Shown one piece after another: positions 45,262 through 57,489 of a stretch of 64,000 nt of DNA; position 1 is the stretch's first letter, and every line of letters begins with the position of its first letter. The notes beneath the pieces are model-generated. The model searched no databases. It was not told where the DNA came from and worked only from the letters and a program-made list of their open reading frames with translations. Where the stretch lies: assembly GCA_013115135.1 (NCBI GenBank), contig JABANP010000007.1, forward strand, positions 248,001-312,000. The letters are read 5' to 3'. Origin of the DNA: Perkinsus olseni. Taxonomy: Eukaryota; Perkinsozoa; Perkinsida; Perkinsidae. Both the position numbers and the translations under genes were made by a program.

Positions 45262-46986
45262 TTAAGGTTTGGGCTGTTGAGTCTTGTTGGCCTTGATAGA
45301 GCCCATCGTGAGCCAGTGGATAATGTGAGGGATCTGGTATGCCTCCGGATATTTGTGTCTCCTTTTCACTTCTTGAAGCGGCATTGGCCAGGTATCGAAG
45401 GAGACGTCACTGCCAGGTGGTACCAGGTAGTCACTGTATGCCTGGAACTGCCTCTCAGATAAGTCCCATTTATGTTCTGAGGATGAAATTGATGCGCTAG
45501 CTTGGTGAAAACTAGGTTTTCTCTTCTTGTGAGGAGAATCGGCGTATGAAAATCATTTGTCGGAGAAGATTTATTCGCCATATCAGGCAATTCCTTGCTC
45601 CGTGAGGTGCACGCAATTCTATATTAATAACACTTCCGACGGACGGAGTTGTCCTAATTCGATCGAAATGACACATAGAGCCGGCGCATACCGTACCGTC
45701 GGGAAACCCCACGACTCCTTCGCTGCGGGTGAGCAGTTCGTCTAGCCTGTACACGCTAAACTTCGGCTTGATGAACCTATTGAGAACATCGCGAGTTCAA
45801 GAGGGATGCCTAGACTAGGCCGCCAAGTTGGGCCATAAAGAATTCAAGATACCACCCTTAACCGCACGCATCGCAGCAGCGCCTTGCTGCGTTCCTAGCT
45901 CCCCCGTTATAAGAAAGCGAGAGTAGCTTGTGTGGGCACTGTCCAACGGAGAGTGGCTGTAAACCACTGTTAGACCTTCACCGTCATGGTCGACGGAAAT
46001 CCATGTCGAGGGATACAGGCTATAGGCCCTGGCAGGGGGTATATGGTATATTATATAGCATATACCCCGTACCAGGGAGCCCCTGGCACAGGAACACCTA
46101 TATAGTATAGCTCCGGGGCTAGCCAAAAAGACTTCGCAGGCAAGACCCGAATGGCCAGGGTTTGCCAGCTTCAATATCGAGACAACTTGATTTGAATCGC
46201 TCAGCTTACGCGCAGCTCTTTCCACCCTCTCGAGTCAGCGTTGCTCTAATAGCTGAGATCCTCAAAGGCTGGTCGATTTCTGGCCTCCTCGAGAAGACCT
46301 TGTAATCAACGTCCTGAGTAGTAAACGAGCGACCAGAAGGCTCCCTCCGAGTACCATAGCCTTACCCATTCTGCGGTCTCTAAATACGAGCGAGTCCACG
46401 TGTAGAGTGGGCTGCCGTCGCGACGGAAATTCTTTTCGTATTCTTTCAGGATTTCTGAACCGAATCTGCGCATAGCCTGCACCTTAAGTGAGTGCGGAGT
46501 CTTCGCTTTGATTTTCTTCTCGGAGACTCCATCCTTCAGCAATAAATTGTATTCTCTAAGCACATCTTCATCAGCCACCACTGTGAATTCGACACAGCTA
46601 CCTCTTCTGAGGATACGAGAATGCGGGGAAGCTTTACTGATAACCATTACCCCTTGGAATAACTCACATGTGCCACGTCGGTAATCATGAGTGGCTTAGA
46701 TATCGAATGCTCGACGTAGCCAATCACGGTCTGCAAAAGATTCACTCTTCGCCAGGGCAGGGACACGAGGAGCACCGTGCAGTGACACAGAGCGAGATTA
46801 ACTCGACTGTGGGAAACGCCGAGTCTACTGTACCTCTGAGTTTGTCTCCGGATCGTAGAAGGTCATGTTTAGCCTACTTGGAACACCAGGGTTCACACCT
46901 ATTGGAGCAATATCTGTTTGGCATGACGATGGTGCTATCGAGGCGATCAGGGCCAGAGAACGTAGCAGGGCAGTCTGTCTGGTCAT
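45262..46986 (-). CDS. Family Y secreted protein, copy B
   Basis: ATG complementary to 46984-46986. The signal peptide is MTRQTALLRSLALIASIAP, then SRLNMTFYDPETNSE. The third exon (46600-46310) has VVADEDVLREYNLLLKDG and MRRFGSEILKEYEKNF. A middle exon near 46040-45840 reads STWISVDHDGEGLTVVYSH. The last exon reads YSDYLVPPGSDVSFDTWP and IIHWLTMGSIKANK, and ends at a TAA complementary to 45262-45264. Introns show GT-AG ends and one contains a strong hairpin (46025-46085). With copies A and C this is one of the three most complete members. Probably secreted; function unknown. Confidence 0.6.
46025..46085. repeat. Near-palindromic hairpin in a family Y intron (copy B)
   Basis: The arm ccctggcagggggtatatg pairs with catataccccgtaccaggg around an A/T-rich loop, with about three mismatches. 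It is also present in copy C at 52086-52136, but eroded in copy A. Confidence 0.75.
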
Positions 46987-47179
46987 AGGGGATCAACTAC
47001 AGGGTAAGTGACCTCGGGGTATTGACAACTGTTGCTCTAGCGCGGTGTAATCGCCCTGCTCAAAACACACCTAATTCCACCTGTCGGAGAGGTTCTATTG
47101 TGCTCGAAGGAAAGCAAGATGGCAAGAAGCAGCAAATTTTACACTGGAGAGATATCTGAACCCTCAATTTCTCTCAAGA

Positions 47180-47500
47180 GGAATGAACTGCTCTCAAGCC
47201 GAGAGCGCGAAGTTTGTTTCTCTCGAAATGATAAGTTTCTTCGGACTCCTACACATTTAGTGAGCCGAACCTGTGCATCACCTGCTCCATCAACGAGGGT
47301 GGAGTTTTCGCAGCGATAACCCGCAAGAAACTGGCACGTACCGATTAATTGTACTCCCGCGTGATATGATTCACATCTTCATCAGCCACTATAAAGAATT
47401 CGACGCACCCATCTTCCCTGGATAAATGGCAATGCACACCGTGCAGTCAGACTGCCGTCGACAGTCTGCTCATGTCCCGTCTCGTCGAGGTATCCTATTG
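47180..47500 (-). pseudogene. Family Y fragment, copy F
   Basis: The minus strand shows CVEFFIVADEDVNHITREYN, then a stop, then AAKTPPSLMEQVMHRFGS, matching exon 3 of family Y. A possible exon 2 remnant lies near 47480. In-frame stops and missing exons mark it as a relic. Confidence 0.6.
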
Positions 47501-48759
47501 AGGTTCGCCGAAGATTCCACACTGCCCGACCGTGCAGCGACGCCGGCCACAGGAATCGCAGCTCGATACGGTGTTAAAAGACCACCTCAACCCTACTGGG
47601 CGAATGAATACTAGTTGGTCGCGTCAGTGCAACGCCCGTGTAGGTAATGGGTTCTGGTCCTGTTCAAGAAGAAAAAGGAAAAAGACGAGATTGGTGATCT
47701 TCTCTAACCGTCCCTCGAGCGGATCCTATGGGGAGGTGCCGTCCAACCGCCTCCGGGACGACTCCTGCCGGAGGAGTCTGGGCCGCCATCGCCACTCGCG
47801 GCATCCGTCCTCGCTCGCCCACACAACCGTTTCCCATATCCGCGCGTTGCGGGTTCACTCGAGTTCGTCCTCGAACTTGTTCTATGGCTAGACCCTCACT
47901 GCCAAAGCATGTCCCAAACTAAAGTATTGAATCGTTCGGCGCTAGGATTTACGTAGAAACCATTACAATCGATAGTCGTATATTCATCGCCTGGATACTG
48001 GTTAGAGCTCAGTATGCCCACACAATGGTACGAGCAGGCCTCACAAAGTAACGCAGAGCATGTTAGGGCATCACCCACCCTACTTCTTGGCAGTCCGTCC
48101 AAGAAGTAGGGGTAAAAGCCTTTCGCCAAAAGGTGAAGTTTATAGCAACTATTAAGCCGGTTGAGGCCTCTGCCGTTAACAGAATTAGCCAGACGAACCA
48201 TTCCATCAACTGAGAATGGCCATGTGCCGCCAGTGGGGGCCCATCATCCATAGAGTCGAGAAAGAGCTATCAATCTGTCAATCCTCCCTACCTCTGGACC
48301 TGGTGAGTTGTCCGGGTTGGAATTTCCTGGAATCGCATGAAATTCCAGCAATGAATCGAATGAAGTCGTGCGCTCCGCCCGTGGTCACCACGGCTTGGTG
48401 GTTTCCTTCCAATTTCGCTGCGAATCGTGTAGCAGAAATAGTGTTCAGGAGCAAGCCTGACATACAGAGATGGAGAGCATAACGGAACGCAACAGAAAGT
48501 TCATATCAGCATAACATTAAACGTGACGAGAACAGCCGTGGATAAAACGGTATAACATGACGATGGGATTGAATAACCCCGGAAGGAAGGAGTACGAGTG
48601 TAACCGAATAAAATCTGCTACAAGACGAGAATGATCGATACCACTCGAGAATCTGGATTCCACTGGAATCATTCCAGGCCGTTCTCTTTCTGTACGGCAT
48701 TGGGTGACCCAATTTGGGTCCGGGTATCACGAATCAGTACATGCACTTCATGGTATCAT
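47501..48759. other. No gene recognised
   Basis: Short, Arg/Ser-rich frames without domains on both strands. Confidence 0.45.
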
Positions 48760-49540
48760 TTGCCAACCAATGGCAGATATTCATGATTCGAGCGACAAAC
48801 GGATCTTCTATTCTATTATATGCTCTTGGGTGAGATCTATATTCATTCGGCCAGATATCAGGTTCCGTTTTACCACCAGGTGGTGCGATGTGGTTGCTAT
48901 AAGCCTCTACTTCCTACGGAGTGTCTTCTCGGTGCTGTCCTTTTTCCAGCAGGCCCATAATCAACTCGGGCTTGGCCGATCTAAGGCACCAACAGGATTC
49001 CGGAAGCGAGCTCTAGCCATTAATAGAGACGCTATTGTCTTCAAGAGACCCTAATTCAGGGTCTCAGAGACTCGATCACAGGTTCGCAGAGGTCGAGAAT
49101 AGTGGGATGTCGCTGTATCGCTGAACCTACTGTTCATATCGGTCGACATGCGTAGCTACTTCTGCTCTCAGAGCTGTGAGTCTGAACGCTTGATCGACTC
49201 CTGGCCTGCTCGAGTAGATAACGCAATTGATCTCCTAATTTAGGAGGTCATTGCTTGCCAACACTTTAGGAGTCCAGAAGTCTTGGCAAGCAATCCGCGA
49301 GCATTCTGGAACCGCTACGGCACACCACACTGTCATTTCGTCTGACCGCCCCTCCTGCAGCGCGGAGCTTGCTTCGGTTCCTTCAAATTCCAGCTCTTTT
49401 CCGTCGGAATACGTCTGCCGAAGCTGCGCATCAGGTGCTTCTTAAGCGAAGATGGAGTTGTCGCTGTGAGAACCTCTCCCTTGCCGAGGGCTTTCATTTG
49501 GAAGTTGTTGAGTCCTCCCAACACTTCTTCATCGAACAAC
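48760..49540 (-). pseudogene. Family Y, diverged partial copy E
   Basis: Exon-3-like frame at 49539-49333 (LFDEEVLGGLNNFQMKAL ... KKHLMRSFG), closest to copy D. Last-exon-like frame near 48930-48760 (AYSNHIAPPGGKTEPDIWP and IMNICHWLANDTMK). No signal-peptide exon was found, so this copy is probably partial. Confidence 0.5.
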
Positions 49541-50176
49541 GAAGTGAAATTGACGAGACTGCTGTTCCTTAGAAATTCTAAGTTAGAATGCGATAATGTG
49601 GACGATTTGTAGTGCGCCTCAGCTTATGTAGCTTCGGTGAGGAGCAAGATAGAACGTTGGGTGTAGGAATGGATTCTAGAAGGCCAAGTTCGAGCGCTGT
49701 GCGCGAGTGTATAGTCCAACGACAGTACCAGCTTGGTCGGACTTTCACCGATATACTCAATCATAAATCTTATAGCCAAACGTTGTGTTCTAAATCACTC
49801 ATCCCTGAAAAGATATATTTCAAGAGTCTCCGCCTCCAAGGGTATAACACATGCGCCATGTCGAGAACGCGCAGTGGCGCGTCTCTGGCCATCTACTACG
49901 CTAGGGAGTCCCTACTTGGGATTCCCTAGCGAAATATCCACGCCCGGCGTAACGCCGAAATCGAACTTGCAGAATCAGGGGCCTATTCAAGTGCTTTTCG
50001 TTCCGGATTCCGAGTACGAGGGAAATCTACCGGGAACCGAGTCCTGGGAGAAGAACAAGCACTCCGGAAAAGTTTTCCGAGACATCATCTATTCAAGTGC
50101 TCGGGTATTTTTTACGGGCGCTTTCCCCGATTTCAGAGAGCGGGTCACGTTTCCAACTGTTCAAGTGCACCTCTGT
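49541..50176. other. Repeat-rich spacer
   Basis: Contains one dispersed ~55 bp element (49687-49750) and the start of a region rich in GAAT/ATTC palindromes. No gene was seen. Confidence 0.5.
49687..49750 (+). repeat. Dispersed ~55 bp element, copy 6
   Basis: Reads gcgcgagtgtatagtccaacgacagtaccagcttggtcggactttcaccgat, a diverged member of the family. Confidence 0.5.
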
Positions 50177-50790
50177 CGGGGTGTTCAGAGAACCTGTTCT
50201 GAAATTCAGAATACATTCCAGAATTCAAAACACCAAAATTGCGTTTAGAGAACTGGCTCCGAAATACATTCTGGGGAGTGTTCCAGAATGGATTCCGAAC
50301 GCGTTCAGAAGACTTCAGATTGCCTTCCGAAACGTATTCCAGAATGCGAAATTTGGGCTTGAGAAAATCGTTTCCTGAGCGAATATTTTACGGCGTGTAG
50401 CTATTCGTGGCGCGTGAAGGTTCTCCCCGACTCCATGGTCCACCCTGCCCAAGGATCGAAGTTCGATCATCGAGCTCACGATCTTGTGGATCATGATGAT
50501 CCACAGTGGATGAGGACTGGGCGCTCCACCGCTAGGCCATTCGACTAAATTTCGTCGGCGACGCCTCCGGGGGTTAGGCGCTTGTGGGATAGCGGACGTT
50601 GCGCTCGAAACGCGTCCGGAATCCATTCTAAGAATGCGTTCTGAGAATGTGATCCGTTGAACACGTTTCGGAATCGATTCTGGAACACATTCCGAGATAT
50701 TTGAGAGTGGACTACTCTGAACACGATTCGGGAATCGATTCTAAGAATACTTTCTGGGATTGATTCCGGCTGATTTTTCTGAACACCCCG
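50177..50790. mobile_element. MITE-like element with 13-bp terminal inverted repeats
   Basis: A perfect 13-bp inverted repeat, CGGGGTGTTCAGA, lies at 50177-50189 and in reverse at 50778-50790. The 614-bp interior has no gene but contains many short palindromes of the GAATnnATTC and TTCnGAA type, giving it a repetitive look. No certain target-site duplication was identified. Non-autonomous DNA element is the best reading. Confidence 0.55.
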
Positions 50791-51317
50791 TATATATAAA
50801 TCTCTCAAACTCGGGAGTAATATCTCACTCGGGATATTGACAATTACGCGTTGCGTGGATATAGGCAGCGCAGCCTTCAAGATACGCTATGAGATGCGCA
50901 TCTTGGGGGTGTAGCGTTCACTCAGAAAGGTAGGGGCTCGGGAACCCGAAATGCCGAGTCGGAATCGGTACCCGTTTCGTGCCGGAAAACATTTCCTTGG
51001 AAACTCATCCCATGAGCCACACTTTGATGTAGATCCCAGATTTCCAAAAGCACAACTCGGATTCGGAAAAGGGGGCATTGAATGGGCCCAAGGAGTACGT
51101 GAAATACAACAACTCTTCTGCATAGCTGAACAACATCACATTTTCATGAGAACAACTGAACATAAAGATAGCAACAGGTTGTGGCCAACAACTCGGGGTG
51201 CATCTACTTCGCAAAGAGGGAGTTTTCGGACGAAATCGCGAACATCCTTCAAACGAAGTTAAGTCCACATACCACCCGGATAAGTTTTCTCGAAGACGGG
51301 CTTGAGGTCATCGATTC

Positions 51318-53055
51318 CTATGGAGAGGCCTTGAAAGTACCCATCGTCAGCCAGTGGACAACATTAGGGATGTAGACTGCCTTCGGTTCGCTGTATCGCC
51401 TCTGCACTTCTCGAAGTGTCTTCGGCCAGGTATCAGCCGAGATGTTACTGCCAGGTGGTGAGATGTAGTCACTGTAGGCCCCAAGCTGTCTCCTAGATAA
51501 GTCCCATTTATGTTCTGAGAATAAAGTTAATGTGCTAGCTTGAAGGTTTTCTTCGGGAAGACCATGTTTTTTTCTAGTGAAGAGCATTGACCTTTAAAAA
51601 TTGTTCGTCGTTCACTTGTCGGAGAAGAATTATTCGCTTTATCAGGCAATTCCTCGCTCCGTGAGGTGCACGTGCAATTTTAATAACAACTCCGGTGTAC
51701 GGAGTTGTCCTAATTTAATCGAATGACATATCGAGCCGGCACATAGCATACCGTCGGGAAATGGCACGACTCCTTCGCTGCGGGTGAGCAGTTCGTGTAA
51801 CCTGTCCACGCTGAACTTCGGCTTGACTGACAAAGAACGATGCCTTAGGCATCATGCCTAGACCAGGCCGCATAGTAACACTTAGTGTTACACTACGAAG
51901 AATACAAGACACCACTCGAAACCGCACGCATCGCAGCAGCGTCTTGCTGCGTTCCTAGCTCCCCTGCCATGAGAAAGCGAAAGTAGCTTCTGTGGACACT
52001 GCCCAACGGAGAGTGGCTGTCAATCACTGTTAGACCTTCACCGTCATGGTCGACGGAAATCCACGTCGAGGGATACAGGCTATAGGCCCTGGCAGGGGGT
52101 ATATTATATAACATATACCCCGTACCAGGGAGCCCCTGGCGCAGAAACACCTACATAGTATGGCTCCGGGGCTAGCCAAGAAGGCTTCGCAGGCAAGACC
52201 CGAATGGTCAGGGTTTGCCAGCTTCAATATCGAGACAACTCGACTTGCATCATTCAGCATCCGAATTTTAGCTTACAAGCATTTCATTCCGTTGTCTGGA
52301 GTCAGCCTTACTCTCAGAGCTGTGAGTCTCAAAGGCTGGTTGACTTCTGGCCTTCTTAAGAAGACCTTGTAATCAGCGACCTGAGCAGTTAACGAGCGAC
52401 CAGAAGGCTTCCTCCGAGTACCATAGCCTTACCCATTCTGCGGTCTCTAAATACGAGCGAGTCCACGTGTAGAGTGGGCTCCCGTCGGGACGGAAATTCT
52501 TTCCGTATTCTTTCAGGATTTTTGCGCCAAGCCTCCGCATAGCCTGCACCTTAAGTGAGTGCGGAGTCTTCGCTTTGATTTTCTTCTCGGAGACTCCATC
52601 CTTCAGCAATAAATTGTATTCTCTAAGCACATCTTCATCAGCCACCACTGTGAATTTGACGTAGGGGACCCCTACTAGGGGTCGTCCCTGAGGAAGCGAC
52701 GATACGGGGCAGTTTCACCGAAAATCATCACCCCTTGAAATAATCCACATGTGCCACGTCGGTAATCGTGAGCTGCTCAGATCCCGGCTGCTCGAGGTAT
52801 TCCACAATAGTCTGCGGGAGATTCACTCTTCGCCAGTAACGCGCCGCGCAGTGACGCAGAGCGAGACAAACTCGACCATGAGAAACGGTGTGTCTGCTTT
52901 ACCTCTGACTTTGTCTCATGATCGTAGAAGATCATCTGCAGTCTGCTTGAAACATCAGGGCTCACACTCGCCCGACCAATAGCTGCTTGGTATGACGATG
53001 GTGCTATCGAGGCGATCACGGCCAGAGAACGTAGCAGGGCAGTCTGTCTGGTCAT
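51318..53055 (-). CDS. Family Y secreted protein, copy C
   Basis: ATG complementary to 53053-53055. The leader MTRQTALLRSLAVIASIAP is followed by SRLQMIFYDHETKSEVK. Exon 2 reads RVNLPQTIVEYLEQPGSE. Exon 3 (52650-52375) reads VVADEDVLREYNLLLKDG ... TWTRSYLETAEWVRLWYSEE. A fourth segment reads DYKVFLRRPEVNQPLRLTAL. Others read SILKLANPDHSGLACEAFL, STWISVDHDGEGLTVIDSH and KFSVDRLHELLTRSEGVV. The last exon has GAYSDYISPPGSNISADTWP and VVHWLTMGTFKASP, with a stop at 51318-51320. A full-length product would be roughly 350-400 residues. No known domain was recognised. Confidence 0.6.
52086..52136. repeat. Near-palindromic hairpin in a family Y intron (copy C)
   Basis: Same arms as the hairpin at 46025-46085, with a slightly shorter loop. 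Confidence 0.7.
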
Positions 53056-53383
53056 AGGGGATCAACTACAGGGTAACACATTTGGGAGGTATCAAAAGCT
53101 GCTGCTACAACGCGGTGTAATCGCCCTGCCCGAAGTGCTCATACAGGGGAAATTCCAACTGTAGGAGAGGCTCTATTGAGCTCGAAGAAAATCTAGATCA
53201 CAAGGGACAGCACATTCTCGGAGAATGATTCTCCCTTCGTCACAAGCTCACCATTCATTTGTGGCGTTTGTTGGCCACAGATATGACCTGGATGTATCTA
53301 ATCTTATCCAGTACAATTACATGATGCTGGTTTGTACACAGGGCTTCATACAGGTGCAGAATCTACCCCCCATAGGGGTGGAT

Positions 53384-53490
53384 TCGACCCCTGGCCTGCT
53401 GGGTTCGCCCCCCAGAAATACGGCACCCCCAGGGGTTGTTTTAGGGGTTGATTCAGGGGTTGATTATGGAGGTTGGGGATGGGGGTTGTG
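53384..53490. repeat. G-rich short tandem repeat beside the hAT element
   Basis: Repeated aggggttg/aggggttgatt units, with a nearby gggtgg/ccaccc-type palindrome. Subterminal repeats like these often flank hAT elements. Confidence 0.5.
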
Positions 53491-56155
53491 ACCGCGTGCC
53501 ATACGTACATTTGATGTGCAACAGTGTGTGTCCACAGTGTGTGAAAGTACAACAAGAGTTGAGTAGCAATAGTTCTCCAACACAACGACCCACGGATGCC
53601 GACGAATTGAAAACGAGGTCATGCATCACCGGTGGTGATTCACCATGCATCTAAATTGGATCGACTTAGACTCTAAGTCAAGCTCACTCTCCTTTCCGCT
53701 TCGCCATGAATCGCCTTGCCATCTCTCTGGCAATATCGCGAACTGTCACGTCATCGTTGCACTCTGGTCCCTCCTTGGCTGTGATAACAAGGTCGGCCAA
53801 GTGAGATGATGTAGTAGACTGGCGAGTCTGGCGCATCAGCCTCTTCACGGCGCTGAAGCTACGCTCAGGAGATGCTGAGTTTGTCGCGGCCACCAAAGAC
53901 AAATGAAGTAGACGAAAGTGGAGAGGAAAGCCGCTCTTCACGATAGGGTCCCTTACGAGTCGTTTGACTGTAGAAGATACGCCAGTAGACAGCTTATCGA
54001 CCGAACTCGGCATGGATAACATCGCTCGAGACACTTTGGTGAAAGAGGTTGCTTCCGCAACAAGGCCGTTGATGTCGTGCTCATCCCAGCTGAGGGATCT
54101 TCCAACAGCTTCAGCGCGCTCACAAGTCCAGGCGTCCGACTCCTCCGCACTACCTTGAGCTGTGAGAGCAATAGATTGTATTGCTTTAGTGACACATACA
54201 ACCGCCCCGTTGAATCGCCGAGATATTTCGTTTCGAATGCCAGCTAGAAATGCGTCAAACTCCTCATACAAAGAATCCAGCTCGGATAGGCCGCCTCTGC
54301 CCGATACCCTGGGGCCTACCACCTCGAAGCCCGCAGACTGTAAGCCTTTCATTATTTCTTCAATCTTCGGAGCAATGTCCTCTCGCTCATCGAATGAGTC
54401 GATGCAGGCTAGGAACCCCTCCTTCGCTACGTCTAGCTGGGCGAAGTCCAACGTCGATGACTGCAGCATCTTGGAGAAGTTGTTCGTCACCTGTAGCAGT
54501 AGATCAAGATGCACCAAGCACTCGATCGTGGTTCGCTTGAGCATGAAGGTGAGGAACCCTCCTGAGGTGAAGTCGCGCTCCTCTGCTAAGCGGTTGAGTG
54601 CCGAGGCTAATGGAGTGTAAATACGTAACACCCGACTCAGAGCTATTCCTTGAGACAACCATCTCGTACCGACGGGTCTGAGCAACTTGAGAGCCACAGC
54701 GCGAGGCTCGAACTCGTCGCCTTCGAGGTCACACTCACTCGAGTCCCCAGCACCAGAGCTTGCCTCGCACTGTGCATCTTCCAAGGCCACAGATTTGGCG
54801 TTCGAGCGGCCGAAATGGTCGTATAGTGAGGCGCAAAAATCAAGGCAGGCGTTTATTCTCGGGCATAACTGCGAGGCCGCGGACTTGATACATAGAGCCA
54901 AGGCGTGCGCCCGGCAGTGACAATAAAGCACGCTCTCGGGGAAGTATGACCGAACACCACGGTTCACTCCTGAAAAATTGGCTCCACCATCGAACGACAA
55001 GGCAGTGACCCAGGATATGTCGATTGCACTCCTATCTAGTGACGAACTAATGGCGTTGAAGATGGACTGACCATCTGTTTTCTTGACACGCTTGAGGTCT
55101 ATCAAGGACTCTTTCGGCTCAGCCGTGTTGGGATCCAGATGGCGTACCATTACACAGAGATAACTCCCCGTGACCCCTTTCACGGTGGACTCATCAGCGA
55201 TCAAACAAACGCCATCTGCTCCGGTAGTTTGGATCGATGATGTTATGCGGTCTCTCATAACTTGACCGCATATCTCAAGCATCTCGACAGCCGTGAACTT
55301 ACTAGCATAGTTAGCGTTGTGGGGCGCATTCTCCAAATAGCCACCCAAGGCAGCGCCAGGAGAGCTCCCTACTATGCGCACCAGTTTGTCATATATAGTA
55401 GTATGTGGTAATTCGAGTTTGTAACAGCAATATGCTAAGCGGCAGAGTTCTTCAAGTTGGCTCAGTTCCTGCTTGTATCTGTAAAGGAGTGAAGCGGGAG
55501 CGAGTGACCTTGTATAACATTACTTGGATGAAGCTGAAGCCCATACTTGTTCCGAGATATTCCTGTCGATTCCTTCTTGGACTCTGTTTGCCTGTCCAGA
55601 AGCTACCATATTTGCCCTGTGCGTCTTAGACTCGTCATGTTTCTGGCATTTTTTGCTGAGTTTATCACCTTTCGCAAGCATTGGGATAGTGCCCCATTTA
55701 CCCTGCAAGCCCATGCGGACGCATGTTCTGCACCGGTAGGCAGTGACGTGCCTTGTACTTGATTCCTCAACGCGCTCTAACCACGGGAAGCGCTCAAAAC
55801 TGCTCAAGTACTTCTTCGCTCTCTTCTGCGGGGGCTCTTGGATTCCCGCGGCAGGCTGCGATGCATCCTCGGCACGGTCAGGCAAAGGTATCGCTGTCGT
55901 GTCCGAGAACTCAGAAGTGGGATTTCTGCACTTTTGGGGAAAGAAGTCGGTGATCTTCGACATTATAATCGGGCACCGGATGTGAAGTTTATTGAATAAA
56001 CTGGAAGGAACTCTGGCACCGATAGCGCGAACGCGCCTTCGGCATATCATCTCTACTATAAGGCACTACTTACGTACTACCCAGCACTGCTGGGTCCCGC
56101 AAAATGTTCGCTCGCCCCGCGAGCGTTACACGGTACACCCCCAACCACCCCCAGA
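53469..56155 (-). mobile_element. hAT-superfamily transposon, ends tentative
   Basis: Encloses the transposase gene. The left end (ggttggggatgggggttgtg, then accgcgtgcc) and the reverse complement of the right end (ggggtggttgggggtgt, then accgtgt) are similar but imperfect, suggesting degenerate terminal inverted repeats. No 8-bp target duplication was confirmed. Confidence 0.45.
53684..55963 (-). CDS. hAT transposase (zinc-finger, KIAA1586/ZMYM6-like group)
   Basis: Start ATG complementary to 55961-55963 (MSKITDFFPQKCRNPTSE). The N-terminal BED/TTF-like zinc-finger region has FERFPWLERVEESS and TAYRCRTCVRMGLQGKWGTI, plus a later His. One 45-nt intron (55479-55523) joins in phase to YKQELSQLEELCRLAYCCY. 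The long exon holds the hAT core: MRDRITSSIQTTGADGVCLI, then VMVRHLDP, LSFDGGANFSGVNRGVRSYF, HCRAHALALCIKSAASQL and GTRWLSQGIALSRVL. The C-terminal dimerisation region is AATNSASPERSFSAVKRLMR. The frame is open throughout and about the usual length (~720 residues), so the copy may still be functional. Confidence 0.85.
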
Positions 56156-56159
56156 GCGC

Positions 56160-57489
56160 TCAAGTCTACCCCAGTCTCGAAAATTCTGTATGAACCACTG
56201 TTTGTACATGTAAGATTCGATCATACATATTGACTCAATAACTTGGCACCTCCTGCAGCCTCGTAGAGACAAGTGACGCCCAGGCCATCGCTCAGTCGAC
56301 AGGCGCTCTCACATAATGTAGCCGGTGCGTTTGGAGCAACCAGAGGATGTTTAGCACATTTACTCTGAAGTTCCGAACCGAATATATGAAAATGAAATTG
56401 AAGATTGCGCGTGAAAACCAATTCCAGAGTCGCTAACAGAGCTGAAGTCCTGAAGAAGTTGTTCAGAATTCCGTTCTGAAGTTTATCCCATGATCGAGGC
56501 AGTTATTCTCGCGTCCGAGGACATCACATTAAATTGGCGAAGAACGAGGCAACTTTAGCGGCGTACACCGAATAGGGAAATCAGATTCGCGGACAGTGAT
56601 CAATTTGATGGTCAAGCAACTCAATTCCGCAAATTAGTGAGCCAACTTCGGGGATCGGCTTCTTCCCGAGGCCCTCTCGGACACAACTCTATAGTGTGGA
56701 GTTCACAAGGGAAAACTACGTGAGCGGGTTTCATGTCTTTGGCAAGCCATAGATGATTCTTTAGGGGTCCTAAACTAGGACTCCACGTTACAGAGGACTA
56801 GAACAACTAAGTGGCCTTCAGCGATTCGAACGTAATCACATTCAACTGTTGAGAATTAGAGTGCGAAGATACAGCGTGCTGTTATATCCCCAAGAGCGTC
56901 GGGTCGAGGGTGACCCCCAAAACTGATGCTCCCCTCTGCAAGGCTAATCAACTCATCCGACTTGCACCGCCGACTTTCTTATTCGCCAAACCCATGCATG
57001 TGACATCCCCGAGCATGTAATTGCCTGTCTCACCCGTCGAGCAGACGTCCGCATTGTAAAGCAAATTAAGACCTGGGCCGAATTCTCAACCCGCGGCATC
57101 GGGCAACCGCTAGCAGTCTCACACGAAGTGAGACCTCCTCCAGGGCGGGCAGGGTGCGGTTCTAAAATAAACTGTTGTGTTGAGCCAGTCAATTGATCTC
57201 TCAACCCGAGTTCACGACTTAAGCTGAGCTAAGTCGCGTGATCGCGCTGCGCGCAGGTTCAATTCCCCCCAGTCGCGCTTTAACAGCACTAGCGGCTTGG
57301 GCCACTCTGGGAAATCTCTGACTTCGAATCTATCTGTGCCTTATCCATCCATATGCGGCGTGCGTCGAGCGCTGATACACAACTTCATACGCAACAACAT
57401 GTGCATCCCCACACCAACATTCCCCATGAAAGCACTCGCGGATGTGAATGGAAAGCTTAAGAATGGAGGAGCATAGATGAGATGGTCGT
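56160..57489. other. No gene recognised
   Basis: Short frames on both strands. A tRNA-like stretch near 57211-57280 was examined and rejected. Confidence 0.5.

Larger units (their letters stand above)
43300..47100 (+). repeat. Segmental duplication, copy B
   Basis: Direct duplicate of 22148-25330, holding the better-preserved copies of gene X (43300-44760, minus) and gene Y (45262-46986, minus). Homology continues in non-coding DNA between the two genes (44980-45230 versus 23110-23380). Confidence 0.8.
50990..53180 (+). repeat. Segmental duplication, copy C
   Basis: Direct duplicate of the gene-Y half of copies A and B. It is most similar to copy B: the block around 52380-52640 matches 46310-46570 almost base for base. 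Confidence 0.8.

Noticed and set aside
54162..54620. 152-codon plus-strand frame inside the hAT gene
   Set aside because: It is antisense to the well-conserved transposase core and has no recognisable domain.
57211..57280. tRNA-like stretch (ggttcaattcc with a partly matching acceptor agtcgc)
   Set aside because: The T-stem strands (gcagg/ccccc) do not pair, and no convincing D or anticodon arm can be drawn.
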